Source: Sphingomicrobium flavum (lineage in GTDB: Bacteria; Pseudomonadota; Alphaproteobacteria; Sphingomonadales; Sphingomonadaceae). Taken from it: 64,000 nt of DNA. The translations under genes and the position numbers were made by a program. Below are positions 43,526 through 53,938 of the stretch, in pieces; the first letter of the stretch is position 1, and each line of letters opens with the position of its first letter. The DNA is taken from NCBI RefSeq assembly GCF_024721605.1, contig NZ_CP102630.1, positions 2,046,001 to 2,110,000 of the forward strand, given 5' to 3'. Under the pieces are notes generated by a model. It had not been told where the DNA came from. It was given only the letters and a program-made list of their open reading frames with translations, and ran no database searches.

Positions 43526-44394
43526 CGCTGCCCTTCACCCTGTCCGGCCCTGATCGCCGCCTGCTCGCCGCGGGCAAAAGGCGCGGGGCGACCAAATGGC
43601 TGATCGCGATCCAGATGTTCGTGATGGTCGTGGTTTCGGCTGCCGGGCTTGCCATCGGCAATGCGGCGGCAGTGCTGGGCGCCGCGACCGATCATCAATA
43701 TAGTTTGCAGCTGGCAGGCGGGGGCGATCGTTCGGCCGAACTGGCCGAGGCGGCGCGCGCGCTCGACGGAGTCGAACAGGCGCTCGCCATTCCCGAAGCC
43801 GAAGTGCGCGCGACGCTTGATCGCTGGCTGGGCGCGGCGGCGGACGAAGCCGATCTGCCCGTCCCGGCGATAGTCGAACTGACGCTTGCCGATGGGGTCG
43901 ATGTCGCGGCGATCGAAACCGCGCTGACCACCCAATTCGATGGCGCGACGCTGACCAGCAACCGCACCACCATCGCGCCGCTGCTGCGATCGCTCCAGGC
44001 GCTCGGCTGGGTTTCGGCCTTCATCGTGCTGCTGGTGGCGCTGGCCGCCGGGGCTGCGGTGGTGCTCGCCTCGCGCGCTGCTTTGGCGGCCAATCAGGAT
44101 GTGATTTCGGTCATGCACGGCGTGGGCGCGACGGACGAGCAGGTGGCGCGATTGTTCCAATATCGCATCGCGACCGATTCGCTGGTCGGCGGGCTGATGG
44201 GCGCGGGGGTGGCGGCGCTGGTGCTTGCCCTGGTGGCGACCACCGGGCTAGCCATCGCCGGGCGCATGGCAGGACAGGCGCTGCTGACCCCGCTCGACGT
44301 CATTTTGCTCGCTTTATTGCCACTGGTGGGCGCACTACTCGCGACAATGGTTGCAAGACAGGCGGTATTGGCGGCATTGCGCGAACGACCATGA
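43522..44394 (+). CDS. ftsX: Cell division membrane protein FtsX
   Basis: 290 residues with a hydrophobic segment at about 29-50, a periplasmic domain (about 55-165), and three C-terminal membrane helices (about 170-195, 215-242, 255-280), the FtsX layout. LAAGAAVVLASRAALAANQDVISVMHGVGATDEQVARLFQYRIA is the typical juxtamembrane segment. It transmits FtsE ATP hydrolysis to the outer face of the inner membrane. It overlaps ftsE and the YdcF-like gene by four bases each. Confidence 0.92.
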   Translation: MTLPFTLSGPDRRLLAAGKRRGATKWLIAIQMFVMVVVSAAGLAIGNAAAVLGAATDHQYSLQLAGGGDRSAELAEAARALDGVEQALAIPEAEVRATLDRWLGAAADEADLPVPAIVELTLADGVDVAAIETALTTQFDGATLTSNRTTIAPLLRSLQALGWVSAFIVLLVALAAGAAVVLASRAALAANQDVISVMHGVGATDEQVARLFQYRIATDSLVGGLMGAGVAALVLALVATTGLAIAGRMAGQALLTPLDVILLALLPLVGALLATMVARQAVLAALRERP

Positions 44395-44927
44395 TCTTGC
44401 GCCTCTTCGCCTTTACCGCGCTTCTTTACGCGCTGGGCTTTGCGCTGTTCGGCGTGACGCTGGGCAAGCCTGCGCCCGCCGATTCGCGCGAAACCGCCGC
44501 CATCGTGGTGCTGACAGGGGGCAAGGGGCGGATCGAACAGGCGGTCGACCGGCTGGCCGATGGCAAGGCCGAACGGCTGCTGATCGCGGGCGCAGACCCG
44601 CTGGTGACCGAGGCCGACATGATCGACCGGCTAGAGGGCCAGCGCGAACTGGTCGAATGCTGCGTCGATCTGGGATCGGAATCGGTCGACACCCGCTCCA
44701 ACGCCGAAGAAGCGCGCCGCTGGCTCGACAAGCATGATTATGACGAGCTGCGGCTGGTCACCTCCGACTGGCATATGCGCCGCGCCGCCTATGAATTCCG
44801 CCGCGAGCTGGGCGAGGATGTCCATATCGTCTTCGACGCCGTGCCGACCCGTCCGGGCTTCTTCACGCTCTTTGCCGAATATAACAAATATCTGCTGCGC
44901 CGCTTGGGCGTGCTGATCGGAATCTGA
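44391..44927 (+). CDS. YdcF-family (DUF218) membrane protein
   Basis: 178 residues. One N-terminal membrane helix precedes the DUF218 fold: IVVLTGGKGRIEQAVDRLADGKAERLLIAGA, DTRSNAEEARRWLDKHDYDELRLVTSDWHMRRAAYEFRREL. Relatives (SanA, YdcF, ElyC) act in the envelope, and ElyC affects peptidoglycan or enterobacterial antigen synthesis. The catalytic details are unknown. It sits between ftsX and plsC and overlaps both, so an envelope role is likely. Confidence 0.88.
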   Translation: MILRLFAFTALLYALGFALFGVTLGKPAPADSRETAAIVVLTGGKGRIEQAVDRLADGKAERLLIAGADPLVTEADMIDRLEGQRELVECCVDLGSESVDTRSNAEEARRWLDKHDYDELRLVTSDWHMRRAAYEFRRELGEDVHIVFDAVPTRPGFFTLFAEYNKYLLRRLGVLIGI

Positions 44928-45610
44928 TGGCCTTCCTGCGCTCGCTCCTCTTCGCCCTGCTGTTCTACCCCGGCACGCTGGTGATCTGCATCATGGCGCT
45001 GGTGGTGGCGATCTTCAGCAAGGAGGGGCTGCGCGATGTCGTCCATTTCTGGGCCCAATATCATTATTGGCTGGTCCAGAATGTGCTGGGCATCCGTTTC
45101 GAATGGGAAGGCGACCTGCCTGATGGGCCTTACCTGATTGCGGTCAAGCATGAGGCGATGGTGGAAGCGGTCGATACGCTGCGCTTTGCCAACATGCCGG
45201 TGGTGGTGATGAAGCGCGAGCTGACCACCATGCCCTTCTTCGGCTGGGTCAATCGCCGCTACGGCGTGATCGGGGTCGATCGCAAGGCGGGCGCGGCGGC
45301 GCTGCGCAATATGATGAAGGCGGCCAAGAAAGCGGTCGCGACCCAGCGCCCCGTTATCATCTTCCCCGAAGGCACGCGCATTCCGCATGGTGAAAAGCCG
45401 CCGCTGCGTCCGGGCTTTGCCGGGCTCTACAAGATGCTAGGCCTGCCGGTGGTGCCGATCGCGCATGATGGCGGGAAGGTCTGGCCCAAGGGCTTTGTAA
45501 AGCAATCGGGCACGATCCGCTTCAAGGTAGGCGAAATCATCGCCCCGGGCCTGCCCCGCCAGGAGGTCGAGGCCCGGGTGCATGAGGCAATCAACGCGCT
45601 GAACGACTAA
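44927..45610 (+). CDS. Lysophospholipid (1-acyl-glycerol-3-phosphate) acyltransferase, PlsC type
   Basis: 227 residues. The N-terminal membrane helix is at about 5-30, the catalytic-His segment KHEAMVEA is at 74-81, the FPEGTR block is at 146-151, and GLPVVPIAHDGG is near 175. The usual acyltransferase motif is H-x4-D; here the Asp is Glu (H75-x4-E80), as seen in some alphaproteobacterial forms. It would move an acyl chain to the sn-2 position of lysophosphatidic acid. It is coupled to the YdcF-like gene (one base shared) and converges on pheT. Confidence 0.87.
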   Translation: MAFLRSLLFALLFYPGTLVICIMALVVAIFSKEGLRDVVHFWAQYHYWLVQNVLGIRFEWEGDLPDGPYLIAVKHEAMVEAVDTLRFANMPVVVMKRELTTMPFFGWVNRRYGVIGVDRKAGAAALRNMMKAAKKAVATQRPVIIFPEGTRIPHGEKPPLRPGFAGLYKMLGLPVVPIAHDGGKVWPKGFVKQSGTIRFKVGEIIAPGLPRQEVEARVHEAINALND

Positions 45611-47958
45611 CCCCGCAGCGTCGCGCCCTTATTCTGCGCCGCTGCGATTACCGCCTGTGAGATCGCGCCGATCTGCTCGTCGGTGAAGCTCTTCTCCTGC
45701 GGCTGCAGCATGACTTCCACCGCCAGGCTGAGGCCGTCCTTGCCCTCGAACCGGTCGAAGGTGCGCACGCCGACAATCTGCTTCTTGTCCGCGCCAGCGA
45801 TGGCGCGTTCCAGATCGGCAGCGGCCAGATCGTCGGGCACGATGAAGGCGAAATCGCGGAAGACCGGCTGCAGCGCGGGCGGCGCATATTGGACGCGCGC
45901 GCGGTCGTTGCTGCGGGGCTGCGGGATTTCATCCAGATAAAGCTCGGCGGCCACCGTGCCGGCGGGCAGGTCCAGCGCCTTGGCAAGGCTGGGATGCAAT
46001 TCGCCAAAGCGCGCCAGGATTTTCTTGGGACCCAGGCCCAGCTTGGCCGAACGGCCCGGATGCCAATGATCGCCAGCGCCCATCATGAGCATGAGGTTGT
46101 CAGCAGGCGCCCCGGCAGCCTCAAGCAAAGCGGTCGCTTCCGCCTTGGCATCATAGGCATCGAAGCCCACGGCCTTGCCATGCTGCCAGCCGCGGCGACG
46201 CTTTGCGCCGGTCAGCAGCAGGGTGGCGGTCAATCTCTCGCCTTCGGCGAGATAGCGTCGACCCACTTCGAACAGGCGCACGCTGTCGGCCCCGCGATCC
46301 AGGTTGCGGCGCGCCGCTGCGGCCAAACCGGGCAGCAGCGAAGGCCGCATGACCTTCATGTCCTCGCTGATCGGGTTGGCGACCACATGCACACCCCCGC
46401 CGACAAGGCCGGCCAGCTCTTCGGAAATGAAGCTCCAGGTGATGGTCTCATTAAGTCCGCGCGCAGCAGCGGCGCGGCGCAGGCGGCGTTCGGCCAGCTG
46501 GGTCCGGCTGGCCACGGCACGGGCCACGCCATCCTCGCGCGGCAGCGCGGTGGAGGGCACGGCGTCATAGCCGATGATCCGCGCCACTTCCTCGACCAGG
46601 TCGGCATTGCCGTCCACGTCGCGGCGCCAGGTCGGTACCGTCACCTTGTGGCCATCGACGCTGAAACCAAGGCGTGTGAGGATCTCGGCCTGCTGCTCCT
46701 GCGGCACCTCGATCCCGCCCAGCGCCGCCGTGCGGCTCCAGTCGAAGGTCAGCGTCTTGGTTTCGGTCGGCGGGGTGCCCGCGCGCGTCACTTCGCTCGC
46801 CTCACCGCCGCAAATGTCGAGGATCAGCTGTGTCAGGATGGTCAGGCCATCGTCGAGGAAGGCCGGATCGACACCGCGCTCGAAGCGGCTGCGCGCGTCG
46901 CTGGTCAGCGTCAGCTTCTGGCCGGTCTTGGCGATGCGCTCGGGATCGAAATAAGCGATTTCCAGCAGCACGTCGGTGGTGGCGTCATCCACGCCGCTAT
47001 GCTCACCGCCCATGATGCCGGCGATGTCATGCACGCCATCATCGTCGGCGATGACGGTCATCGTCTCGTCGAGCACATATTCCTTCTCGTTGAGCGCCAG
47101 CACCTTTTCGCCATCCCTGGCGCTCCGCGCGACGACCGGGCCGTTCAACTTGGCCAGATCATAGGCATGGGCGGGGCGTCCAAGGCCCAGCATCACATAG
47201 TTGGTGATGTCGACCAGCGCCGAAATCGGGCGCTGCCCCGCAGCCTTGAGGCGGCGCTGCATCCAGTCGGGCGAGGCACCATTGGTGACGCCCTTCACGA
47301 CGCGGCCATAGAAGGCCGGACAGCCTTCGGGATCGTCGGTACGGATCTCGACCGGGTTGGCGAAGCTTCCCTTTATGTCGGCCAGTTCAAGGGGCTTCAG
47401 CGTCCCGATGCCGGCGGCGGCAAGATCGCGTGCGATGCCGCGAACGCCCATGCAATCCTGCCGGTTAGGTGTCACATTGACGTCGAACACCGGATCGTCG
47501 AGCGAGGCATAATCGGCGAAGCTTTTGCCCACCGGCGCATCCTCGGGCAGTTCGATGATGCCGTCATGATCCTCGCCCAGCTCGAGCTCGCGCGCCGAAC
47601 ACATCATGCCGTTGCTCGCCACGCCGCGAATGGTGGCCTGGCCCAGCGTGAAATCGCTGCCCGGAATATAGGTGCCCGGCCCGCCGAACACGCCCAGCAT
47701 CCCGGCGCGCGCATTGGGCGCACCGCACACGACCTGCATTGGCCCGTCACCGGCATCGACGCTCAGCACCTGGAGCTTGTCGGCTTCCGGATGCTTTTCG
47801 GCGCTCAGCACCTTGGCAATCTTGAAGGGCTGCAAGGCTTCGGCGGGGTTGGTGACGTCTTCAATCTCCAGCCCGATGGCGGTCAGCGTGTCGGCGATGG
47901 TCTCGGGCGAAGCATCGGTGTCGAGATGCTCTTTCAGCCAGCTCAGCGGAAACTTCAT
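45607..47958 (-). CDS. pheT: Phenylalanyl-tRNA synthetase beta subunit
   Basis: 783 residues from ATG 47958, overlapping the pheS stop by four bases. It has an N-terminal tRNA-binding (EMAP-like) domain near 40-150 with [26 protein letters not shown]3/B4 editing segments including [15 protein letters not shown], the B5 domain, and a C-terminal anticodon-binding FDX domain ending [14 protein letters not shown]. With PheS it charges tRNA-Phe. Confidence 0.97.
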   Translation of the reverse strand: MKFPLSWLKEHLDTDASPETIADTLTAIGLEIEDVTNPAEALQPFKIAKVLSAEKHPEADKLQVLSVDAGDGPMQVVCGAPNARAGMLGVFGGPGTYIPGSDFTLGQATIRGVASNGMMCSARELELGEDHDGIIELPEDAPVGKSFADYASLDDPVFDVNVTPNRQDCMGVRGIARDLAAAGIGTLKPLELADIKGSFANPVEIRTDDPEGCPAFYGRVVKGVTNGASPDWMQRRLKAAGQRPISALVDITNYVMLGLGRPAHAYDLAKLNGPVVARSARDGEKVLALNEKEYVLDETMTVIADDDGVHDIAGIMGGEHSGVDDATTDVLLEIAYFDPERIAKTGQKLTLTSDARSRFERGVDPAFLDDGLTILTQLILDICGGEASEVTRAGTPPTETKTLTFDWSRTAALGGIEVPQEQQAEILTRLGFSVDGHKVTVPTWRRDVDGNADLVEEVARIIGYDAVPSTALPREDGVARAVASRTQLAERRLRRAAAARGLNETITWSFISEELAGLVGGGVHVVANPISEDMKVMRPSLLPGLAAAARRNLDRGADSVRLFEVGRRYLAEGERLTATLLLTGAKRRRGWQHGKAVGFDAYDAKAEATALLEAAGAPADNLMLMMGAGDHWHPGRSAKLGLGPKKILARFGELHPSLAKALDLPAGTVAAELYLDEIPQPRSNDRARVQYAPPALQPVFRDFAFIVPDDLAAADLERAIAGADKKQIVGVRTFDRFEGKDGLSLAVEVMLQPQEKSFTDEQIGAISQAVIAAAQNKGATLRG

Positions 47959-49022
47959 GCGCCTACTCCTGCCGACAAGGTGGGAACATCGAGGAAGCGG
48001 AAGCCATAATGGCGCAGCCACCTGAGATCGCCATCGAAGAAGGCACGCAAATCATCCATTCCATATTTCAGCATGGCGAGGCGATCGATGCCGCAGCCAA
48101 AGGCAAAGCCCTGCCATTCATTGGGGTCGAGCCCGCACGCTTCGATGACCTTGGGATGGACCATGCCGCTGCCCAGCACTTCCATCCAGCCTTCGGACCC
48201 GCCGACGACGCGGCGGCCCTTTTCGGTCGACCAGCCCACATCCACTTCGGCCGACGGTTCGGTGAAGGGGAAGTAGCTGGGGCGCATGCGCAGCACCACA
48301 TCGTCACGCTCGAAAAAGGCCTTGAGGAAAGTCTCCAGCGTCCATTTCAGATGGCCAAGGTGGATATTCTTGTCGATGACCAGGCCTTCGACCTGGTGGA
48401 ACATCGGCGTGTGGGTCGCGTCGCTGTCTGAGCGATAGACCCGGCCCGGCGCAATGATGCGGAAGGGCGGCTTGCCGCTCATCATCGTGCGGATCTGAAC
48501 GGGCGAGGTGTGCGTGCGCAGCACCAAAGGCGTCTCGCCTTCCCCGGCCTCGACATAAAAAGTGTCCTGCATTGCGCGCGCAGGATGCGCCTCGGGAATG
48601 TTGAGCGCGGTGAAATTGTGCCAGTCATCCTCGACCTCGGGCCCTTCGGCGACGGCGAAGCCCAAATCGGCAAAGATTTCGGCCAGCTCGTCCATCACCT
48701 GGCTGACCGGGTGGATCGATCCCTTGGGGCCGGTATCGGTCGGCAGCGACAGGTCGAGCCTTTCGGTGGCGAGCCGGGCATCCAGCTCGGCCTGCTCCAG
48801 CGCGTCCTTCTTGTGCGTGATGGCGGCCTGCACCGCTTCGCGCACGGCATGGATTTTGGGCCCTTCGACCTTGCGCGTTTCGGGGTCCATCTTGCCCAAT
48901 GTCTTGAGCAACTGGGTGATCTCGCCCGACTTGCCCAGCGCCGCCACGCGGACGGCATCGAGGGCGGCCGCATCCCCGGCGGCGGCAACTTCTGCTTCGA
49001 AGCGCGTTTGTAGTTCGTGCAC
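47955..49022 (-). CDS. pheS: Phenylalanyl-tRNA synthetase alpha subunit
   Basis: 355 residues from GTG 49022. The N-terminal coiled coil leads to the catalytic core: [53 protein letters not shown], and the C-terminal [19 protein letters not shown]...[17 protein letters not shown], which contains class II motifs 2 and 3. It overlaps pheT by four bases. Confidence 0.97.
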   Translation of the reverse strand: MHELQTRFEAEVAAAGDAAALDAVRVAALGKSGEITQLLKTLGKMDPETRKVEGPKIHAVREAVQAAITHKKDALEQAELDARLATERLDLSLPTDTGPKGSIHPVSQVMDELAEIFADLGFAVAEGPEVEDDWHNFTALNIPEAHPARAMQDTFYVEAGEGETPLVLRTHTSPVQIRTMMSGKPPFRIIAPGRVYRSDSDATHTPMFHQVEGLVIDKNIHLGHLKWTLETFLKAFFERDDVVLRMRPSYFPFTEPSAEVDVGWSTEKGRRVVGGSEGWMEVLGSGMVHPKVIEACGLDPNEWQGFAFGCGIDRLAMLKYGMDDLRAFFDGDLRWLRHYGFRFLDVPTLSAGVGA

Positions 49023-49094
49023 GATTGATTCCGTTAGAAAAATGGCTTCGCGGCGCTAAAGCAGAGGTGGGGCCCCTGATGCAAGGAGAAGGCG

Positions 49095-50003
49095 ATGACG
49101 GCCTGGCCCGAATTATCCCATGACCGCGACGGCGAAACGCTCGCTTTGCTCCATCTGGCCAGCCAGATGATGGGAAAGGTGAAGCTCGCCAACAGCTATT
49201 GGGTCAACCATGGCTGGCACATCGCCTTGCAGCCCGTGCCCGACGGGCTGTCGACCTTGCCCATCGATGCGGGCGGCCGCCGCTTCACGCTCACCCTCGA
49301 TCTTTGCCGTCATGCCATCCTGCTTGGCACCGACAATGGCACGCTCGACCAGCTGGCGCTCGATGCCGGCTCGGTGGCGGCGCTGTATCAGGGGCTTGTC
49401 GCCATGCTCGAGCGCCACGGACTGCCGAGCGAATTTTATGGCCTGCCCAACGAGGTGGAGGATGCGGTCCCCTTTGCCGAAGATGACCGCGCGCGCCGCT
49501 ACGATCCCGATAGTGCCGCGCGCCTGCGCGCTGCGCTGACCCAAATGCTGCCCGTGTTCGACCATCACCGCGCGGGTTTTTCGGGCAAGTCCAGCCCGGT
49601 TCACTTTTTCTGGGGCAGTTTCGATCTGGCGGTGACGCGCTTTTCGGGGCGCGACGCGCCGCCGCACCCCGGCGGCATCCCGGGCCTGCCCGATCGCATC
49701 ACCCGCGAAGCCTATAGCGACGAGGTGTCGAGCGCGGGATTCTGGGCCATCGGCGCGGCGGAGGGCGAGCCCTTTTTCTACGCCTATGGCTATCCCACGC
49801 CCGATGGCTTCAGCGAGGCCGACATTCCCCATGGCGACTGGAATGACGAACTTGGCGAATGGGTGCTGCCCTATGAAAAGGTGCGCGCCGCCGACGATCC
49901 CGCCGCCATGCTCAAGGATTTCCTCGACAGCAGCTATGCCGCCGTCGCCGATCTTGCCGGCTGGGACCGCGACCGCCTCGAACGCGCTCCCGTCGCACCA
50001 TAG
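49095..50003 (+). CDS. DUF5996-family protein
   Basis: 302 residues. The DUF5996 pattern is visible: ELSHDRDGETLALLHLASQMMGKVKL, NHGWHIALQPVPDGLSTLPI, and the strong HHRAGFSGKSSPVHFFWGSFDLAVTRFSGR. It continues AGFWAIGAAEGEPFFYAYGYPTPDGF. No signal peptide is seen. The family's function is unknown. The gene stands alone, divergent from pheS and convergent with rplT. Confidence 0.88.
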   Translation: MTAWPELSHDRDGETLALLHLASQMMGKVKLANSYWVNHGWHIALQPVPDGLSTLPIDAGGRRFTLTLDLCRHAILLGTDNGTLDQLALDAGSVAALYQGLVAMLERHGLPSEFYGLPNEVEDAVPFAEDDRARRYDPDSAARLRAALTQMLPVFDHHRAGFSGKSSPVHFFWGSFDLAVTRFSGRDAPPHPGGIPGLPDRITREAYSDEVSSAGFWAIGAAEGEPFFYAYGYPTPDGFSEADIPHGDWNDELGEWVLPYEKVRAADDPAAMLKDFLDSSYAAVADLAGWDRDRLERAPVAP

Positions 50004-50032
50004 AAAAAGGGCGCCGGCTCGCGCCGACGCCC
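50004..50032 (-). terminator. Rho-independent terminator after rplT
   Basis: On the minus strand GGGCGTCGGC-GCGA-GCCGGCGCCC, a 10-bp stem with one mismatch, is followed by five T. On the plus strand the same hairpin is followed by CGATTTT, so it may also weakly end the DUF5996 transcript. Confidence 0.8.
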
Positions 50033-50060
50033 CGATTTTCTTTCGCTCAGCCCGGTCGCC

Positions 50061-50426
50061 TTAGGCGGCTTCGGGCAGGGCCTTTTTCGCCTGCGCGATG
50101 ATCGCGCTGAAGGCGTCCGGCTCATGCATGGCGATGTCGGCCAGGACCTTGCGGTCGAGGTCGATATTCGCAAGCTTGAGGGCGTGCATGAAGGTGCCAT
50201 AGGTCATGCCTTCGGCGCGGACCGCAGCGTTGATGCGCTGGATCCACAAAGCGCGGAAGCTGCGCTTCTTCGCCTTGCGATCGCGATAGGCATATTGACC
50301 GGCCTTTTCGACGGCCTGGCGGGCGATACGGATCGTGTTCTTGCGACGGCCATAATAGCCCTTCGCCTGCTTCAGGATCCGCTTGTGCTTGGCGCGCGTC
50401 GTAACGCCGCGTTTTACTCGTGCCAT
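50061..50426 (-). CDS. rplT: 50S ribosomal protein L20
   Basis: 121 residues, fully L20-like: [54 protein letters not shown], then [15 protein letters not shown]. It binds 23S rRNA and is needed for early 50S assembly. AAGGAG precedes the ATG. It is 12 bases from rpmI; infC, usually first in this group, is not present here. Confidence 0.98.
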   Translation of the reverse strand: MARVKRGVTTRAKHKRILKQAKGYYGRRKNTIRIARQAVEKAGQYAYRDRKAKKRSFRALWIQRINAAVRAEGMTYGTFMHALKLANIDLDRKVLADIAMHEPDAFSAIIAQAKKALPEAA

Positions 50427-50438
50427 GTCCGCTTCTCC

Positions 50439-50642
50439 TTACTTGATGCCGTAGGGCGCCCACTGCTTGATGGTCTTCGCATCGCAGTCGGCCAGCACCT
50501 TGGTGCCGCGGTTGGTACGGATATATTTGCTATTGTGGCTGATCAGGCGGTGGCGCTTGCCAGCGACGCCGGCCTTGATCTTGCCAGTAGCGGTCATCTT
50601 GAAGCGTTTCTTGACGCCGCTCTTGGTCTTCAGCTTAGGCAT
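50439..50642 (-). CDS. rpmI: 50S ribosomal protein L35
   Basis: 67 residues, typical L35: [41 protein letters not shown] 50642 follows AAAGGAG. It forms an rpmI-rplT unit with rplT. Confidence 0.98.
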   Translation of the reverse strand: MPKLKTKSGVKKRFKMTATGKIKAGVAGKRHRLISHNSKYIRTNRGTKVLADCDAKTIKQWAPYGIK

Positions 50643-50784
50643 TTTCGTCTCCTTTGTAGCCCGTTCAAGACGGACGACGATTTCAACCAGCCACGGCAGC
50701 CCTTGATGGCCGGACCGGTCGGATATTCCAGAAAGTTGGAAGATCAGAGCGCGCCCTTAGAGGGAGCAGAGTGATTCTGCAAGC

Positions 50785-51717
50785 CTAGTCGAACAGGCTC
50801 GAGACTGAACTTTCATCGGCAATCCGGCTGATCGCCTCGCCGAACAGCGGGGCGATGGTGAGCTGGCGGATCTTGCCGTCCATCGTCATGCCTTCATGAT
50901 AGATGCTGTCGGTGACCACCAGTTCGGTCAGTTCCGAGGCATTGACCCGCGCTTCGGCGGCGCCTGACAGCACGCCGTGCGAACAATAAGCCAGCACTTC
51001 GGTCGCGCCCTGTTCCTTCATCGCGGCGGCGGCGTTGCAAAGCGTGCCGCCCGAATCGACGATATCGTCGACCAGGATGCAGGTATGGCCTTCGACATCG
51101 CCGATGATGTTCATCACTTCGCTTTCGCCCGCGCGCTCGCGGCGCTTGTCGACGATGGCGAGCGGGGCGTTGTCGAGGCGCTTGGCGAGGCTGCGCGCGC
51201 GCACCACGCCGCCGACGTCGGGCGACACCACCATCAGCTTGCGATCCGAATAGCGCGCCAAGATATCCGCGGCCATGACCGGCGCGCCCCATAGATTGTC
51301 GGTCGGGATATCGAAGAAGCCCTGGATCTGCCCGGCATGCAGATCCATCGTCAGCACGCGGTCGGCGCCCGCGGTGGTGATGAGGTTGGCCACCAGCTTG
51401 GCCGAAATCGGGGTGCGGGGGCCTGGTTTGCGATCCTGGCGGGCATAGCCGAAATAGGGGATGACCGCAGTGATGCGGCGGGCCGAGGCGCGGCGCAGCG
51501 CATCGATCATGATGAGCAATTCCATCATGTTATCGTTGGCGGGATAGCTGGTTGACTGCACCACGAACATGTCCTGCCCGCGCACATTTTCCAGCACTTC
51601 GACGAAGATTTCCTCGTCCGCAAAGCGCTTCACGCTGGCCTGCACGAGGGGGATTTCGAGATAATCGCCAATGGCTTTCGCCAGCGGAAGGTTGGAGTTG
51701 CCGGCGAGCAGTTTCAT
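50785..51717 (-). CDS. prs: Ribose-phosphate pyrophosphokinase
   Basis: 310 residues. It has [71 protein letters not shown], the PRPP-binding [18 protein letters not shown], and [14 protein letters not shown], the conserved phosphoribosyl loop. It makes PRPP for nucleotide, NAD and histidine synthesis. nadE, divergently encoded next door, uses related metabolism. I see no clear terminator in the 142 bases between it and rpmI. Confidence 0.97.
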   Translation of the reverse strand: MKLLAGNSNLPLAKAIGDYLEIPLVQASVKRFADEEIFVEVLENVRGQDMFVVQSTSYPANDNMMELLIMIDALRRASARRITAVIPYFGYARQDRKPGPRTPISAKLVANLITTAGADRVLTMDLHAGQIQGFFDIPTDNLWGAPVMAADILARYSDRKLMVVSPDVGGVVRARSLAKRLDNAPLAIVDKRRERAGESEVMNIIGDVEGHTCILVDDIVDSGGTLCNAAAAMKEQGATEVLAYCSHGVLSGAAEARVNASELTELVVTDSIYHEGMTMDGKIRQLTIAPLFGEAISRIADESSVSSLFD

Positions 51718-51819
51718 TGTCGATGATTCCCCGTGAGCGTTAGGCGTTGGCGTCCCTTAGCGGGGGGCGGGCGCAAAGGGCAAGCTTGTGACAAAAGCGA
51801 GACCCGTCTAGCGGAGTGA

Positions 51820-53466
51820 ATGATGAAAATGCGCATCGCCCTTGCCCAGTTGAACCAGCGCGTCGGCGACCTTGCCGGCAATATGGAGGCGATGCTGGAA
51901 TGGCGCGCCAAAGCGGCGGCACAGGGCGCGGACCTGGTGGTCTTTCCCGAACTGCAGACCTGCGGCTATCCGCCCGAAGATCTGGTGCTCAAGCCCGAAT
52001 TCGTGCGCCGCACGATGGAGGTGAGCGAGCGGCTGGCCGACGCCACCAATGATGGCGGTCCGGCGATCATCTTCGGTTCGCTCCATGCGGAAAATGACGC
52101 CATCTACAATGCCGTCATCCTGGCCGACAAAGGCGGCATCGTCGCGCGGCGATTGAAGCATGAGCTGCCCAATTACGGCACCTTTGACGAGCTGCGCCTG
52201 TTCCAGCCCGGCCCGCTGCCCGAGCCGGTCGAATGGAACGGGGTGAAACTGGGCCTGCCCATCTGCGAGGATATCTGGCTCGAACCCGTCTGCCATCATC
52301 TGAAGGAACAGGGCGCGGAGCTGCTGCTGGTCATCAATGGCAGCCCCTATGAACTGACCAAGGATGAAGTGCGCCAGGCGCTGGTGATGGACCGCGTCAC
52401 CGAAACCGGGCTGCCGCTCGTCTATCTCAACCGCGTCGGCGGGCAGGATGAACTGGTGTTCGATGGGTCGAGTTTCATCGTCAATCGCGGCGGCGAGATC
52501 ATCGTCCAAATGCGCGACTGGGACGAAGCCTTGGTGATGACCGATTGGGAAAAAGGCGATGATGGTTGGCGCTGCATGACGCGCGATGTCCAGCCGCTCG
52601 ATCCCTACCCGGAAGATGTCTATCACGCGATGATGGTCGGGCTCGCCGACTATGTGAACCGCAACCGCTTCCCGGGCGTCATCCTCGGTCTGTCGGGCGG
52701 GATCGACAGCGCCTTGAGCGCCGCCATCGCGGTCGATGCGCTGGGGCCCGACCGCGTCTGGTGCGTGATGATGCCCAGCAAATATACGTCCCAGGAAAGC
52801 CTCGATGATGCGCAGGGCTGCGCCGACCTGCTCGGCTGCCGCCACGATACCATCTCGATCGAACCGGCGGTCGATGCGATGGATGCGATGCTCGATGATC
52901 CGCAGGGGCTTACCGAGGAGAATATCCAGTCGCGCCTGCGCATGGTCACGCTCATGGCTCTGTCCAACAGCCACGGCCATATGGTGCTGACCACCGGCAA
53001 CAAGAGCGAGATGAGCGTTGGCTATGCCACCCTCTATGGCGACATGGCGGGCGGCTATAATGTGCTCAAAGATGCCTACAAGACGACAGTGTTCGAACTG
53101 TCGCGCTGGCGCAATGCCAACAAGCCTCGTCTCGGCCAAGGCCCCGACGGGCCGGTCATGCCGGTCAATGTCATCGACAAGCCGCCCAGCGCCGAACTGC
53201 GTCCCGACCAGAAGGACGAGGACAGCCTGCCGCCTTATGCCAAGCTCGATCGCATGCTCGAATCGCTGATCGAAGATGAAGTCTCGGTCGCCGAGGCCGC
53301 GCGCCGCACGGGTGTTGCGCCCGAAGTGGTCGCCGATATCGAAAAGAAATTGCTGATCGCCGAATATAAGCGCCGCCAGGCCCCGCCGGGGGTCAAGATC
53401 GGACGGCGCAATTTCGGGCGCGATCGGCGCTACCCCATCACCAATGCGTTCAGGACCTCATCATGA
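51820..53466 (+). CDS. nadE: Glutamine-dependent NAD+ synthetase
   Basis: 548 residues. The N-terminal nitrilase-type glutaminase has the triad Glu44 (VFPELQ), Lys113 (RRLKHEL) and Cys149 (GLPICEDIW). The synthetase part has the PP-loop GLSGGIDSA at 290-298 and TTGNKSEMSVGYATLYGDMAGGYNVLKD. It makes NAD+ from deamido-NAD using glutamine. GGAG (51813-51816) sits three bases before ATG 51820 and six before ATG 51823, so the second may be the true start. Confidence 0.97.
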   Translation: MMKMRIALAQLNQRVGDLAGNMEAMLEWRAKAAAQGADLVVFPELQTCGYPPEDLVLKPEFVRRTMEVSERLADATNDGGPAIIFGSLHAENDAIYNAVILADKGGIVARRLKHELPNYGTFDELRLFQPGPLPEPVEWNGVKLGLPICEDIWLEPVCHHLKEQGAELLLVINGSPYELTKDEVRQALVMDRVTETGLPLVYLNRVGGQDELVFDGSSFIVNRGGEIIVQMRDWDEALVMTDWEKGDDGWRCMTRDVQPLDPYPEDVYHAMMVGLADYVNRNRFPGVILGLSGGIDSALSAAIAVDALGPDRVWCVMMPSKYTSQESLDDAQGCADLLGCRHDTISIEPAVDAMDAMLDDPQGLTEENIQSRLRMVTLMALSNSHGHMVLTTGNKSEMSVGYATLYGDMAGGYNVLKDAYKTTVFELSRWRNANKPRLGQGPDGPVMPVNVIDKPPSAELRPDQKDEDSLPPYAKLDRMLESLIEDEVSVAEAARRTGVAPEVVADIEKKLLIAEYKRRQAPPGVKIGRRNFGRDRRYPITNAFRTSS

Positions 53467-53900
53467 AAAGACTCTGCCTGTTGCCCATCGCCGGCCTTAT
53501 GGCCTGCACCCCCGCCGCCGAAGAGCCGCCCGTTGAAAACGAGGTTGCGGCTGAGGCGCCGCTCGCGCCGAGCGAACCCGCCTTCGACATCAATGGCACC
53601 TATCGGGTGGTGAGCTATCGCAACACGCAGCTATCGGCCGATACCGCGCTCACGGCCACGGTCGCGGACGGGAAGATCGTCATGTCTTCGCCATGCACGC
53701 GGGCCACGTGGGACTATCAGCTGACCGGCAATAATCTGGCCACCGATCTGGCGTCCGGCCTGTCGGGCTGCGCCGCCAATGCCAGCCGGGTCGAAAACGG
53801 CGTTGCCGATGCGATCAGCCAGGCCAATATCGCGATGGAAATGCGCGGCATGATCCAGCTCAGCGGTGCCGGCGGCGTGATCGAGCTTGCCGCCAACTAG
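53463..53900 (+). CDS. META-like lipoprotein of unknown function
   Basis: 145 residues. Its signal peptide ends in a lipobox (LMAC), giving a lipid-anchored protein. A Glu/Pro-rich spacer is followed by FDINGTYRVVSYRNTQLSADTALTATVADGKIVMSSPCTRATWDYQLTGN, reminiscent of the META/HslJ fold (G-x-Y/W...V...I...C). A C-terminal MEMRGMIQLSGAGGVIEL follows. The META assignment is tentative. It overlaps the nadE stop by four bases (ATGA), though the relationship may be only positional. Confidence 0.75.
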   Translation: MKRLCLLPIAGLMACTPAAEEPPVENEVAAEAPLAPSEPAFDINGTYRVVSYRNTQLSADTALTATVADGKIVMSSPCTRATWDYQLTGNNLATDLASGLSGCAANASRVENGVADAISQANIAMEMRGMIQLSGAGGVIELAAN

Positions 53901-53938
53901 GCTGGCAACTTGACCCGCCAGCAGCTAGTGGCGGCGCC

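Noticed and set aside
45889-48009. A 706-residue plus-strand frame opposite pheT
   Set aside because: pheT is certain by motif and by coupling to pheS; the opposite frame has no motif.
50643-50784. An L20-type leader or infC gene upstream of rpmI
   Set aside because: No initiation-factor-like frame and no structure of the known L20 leader could be seen.
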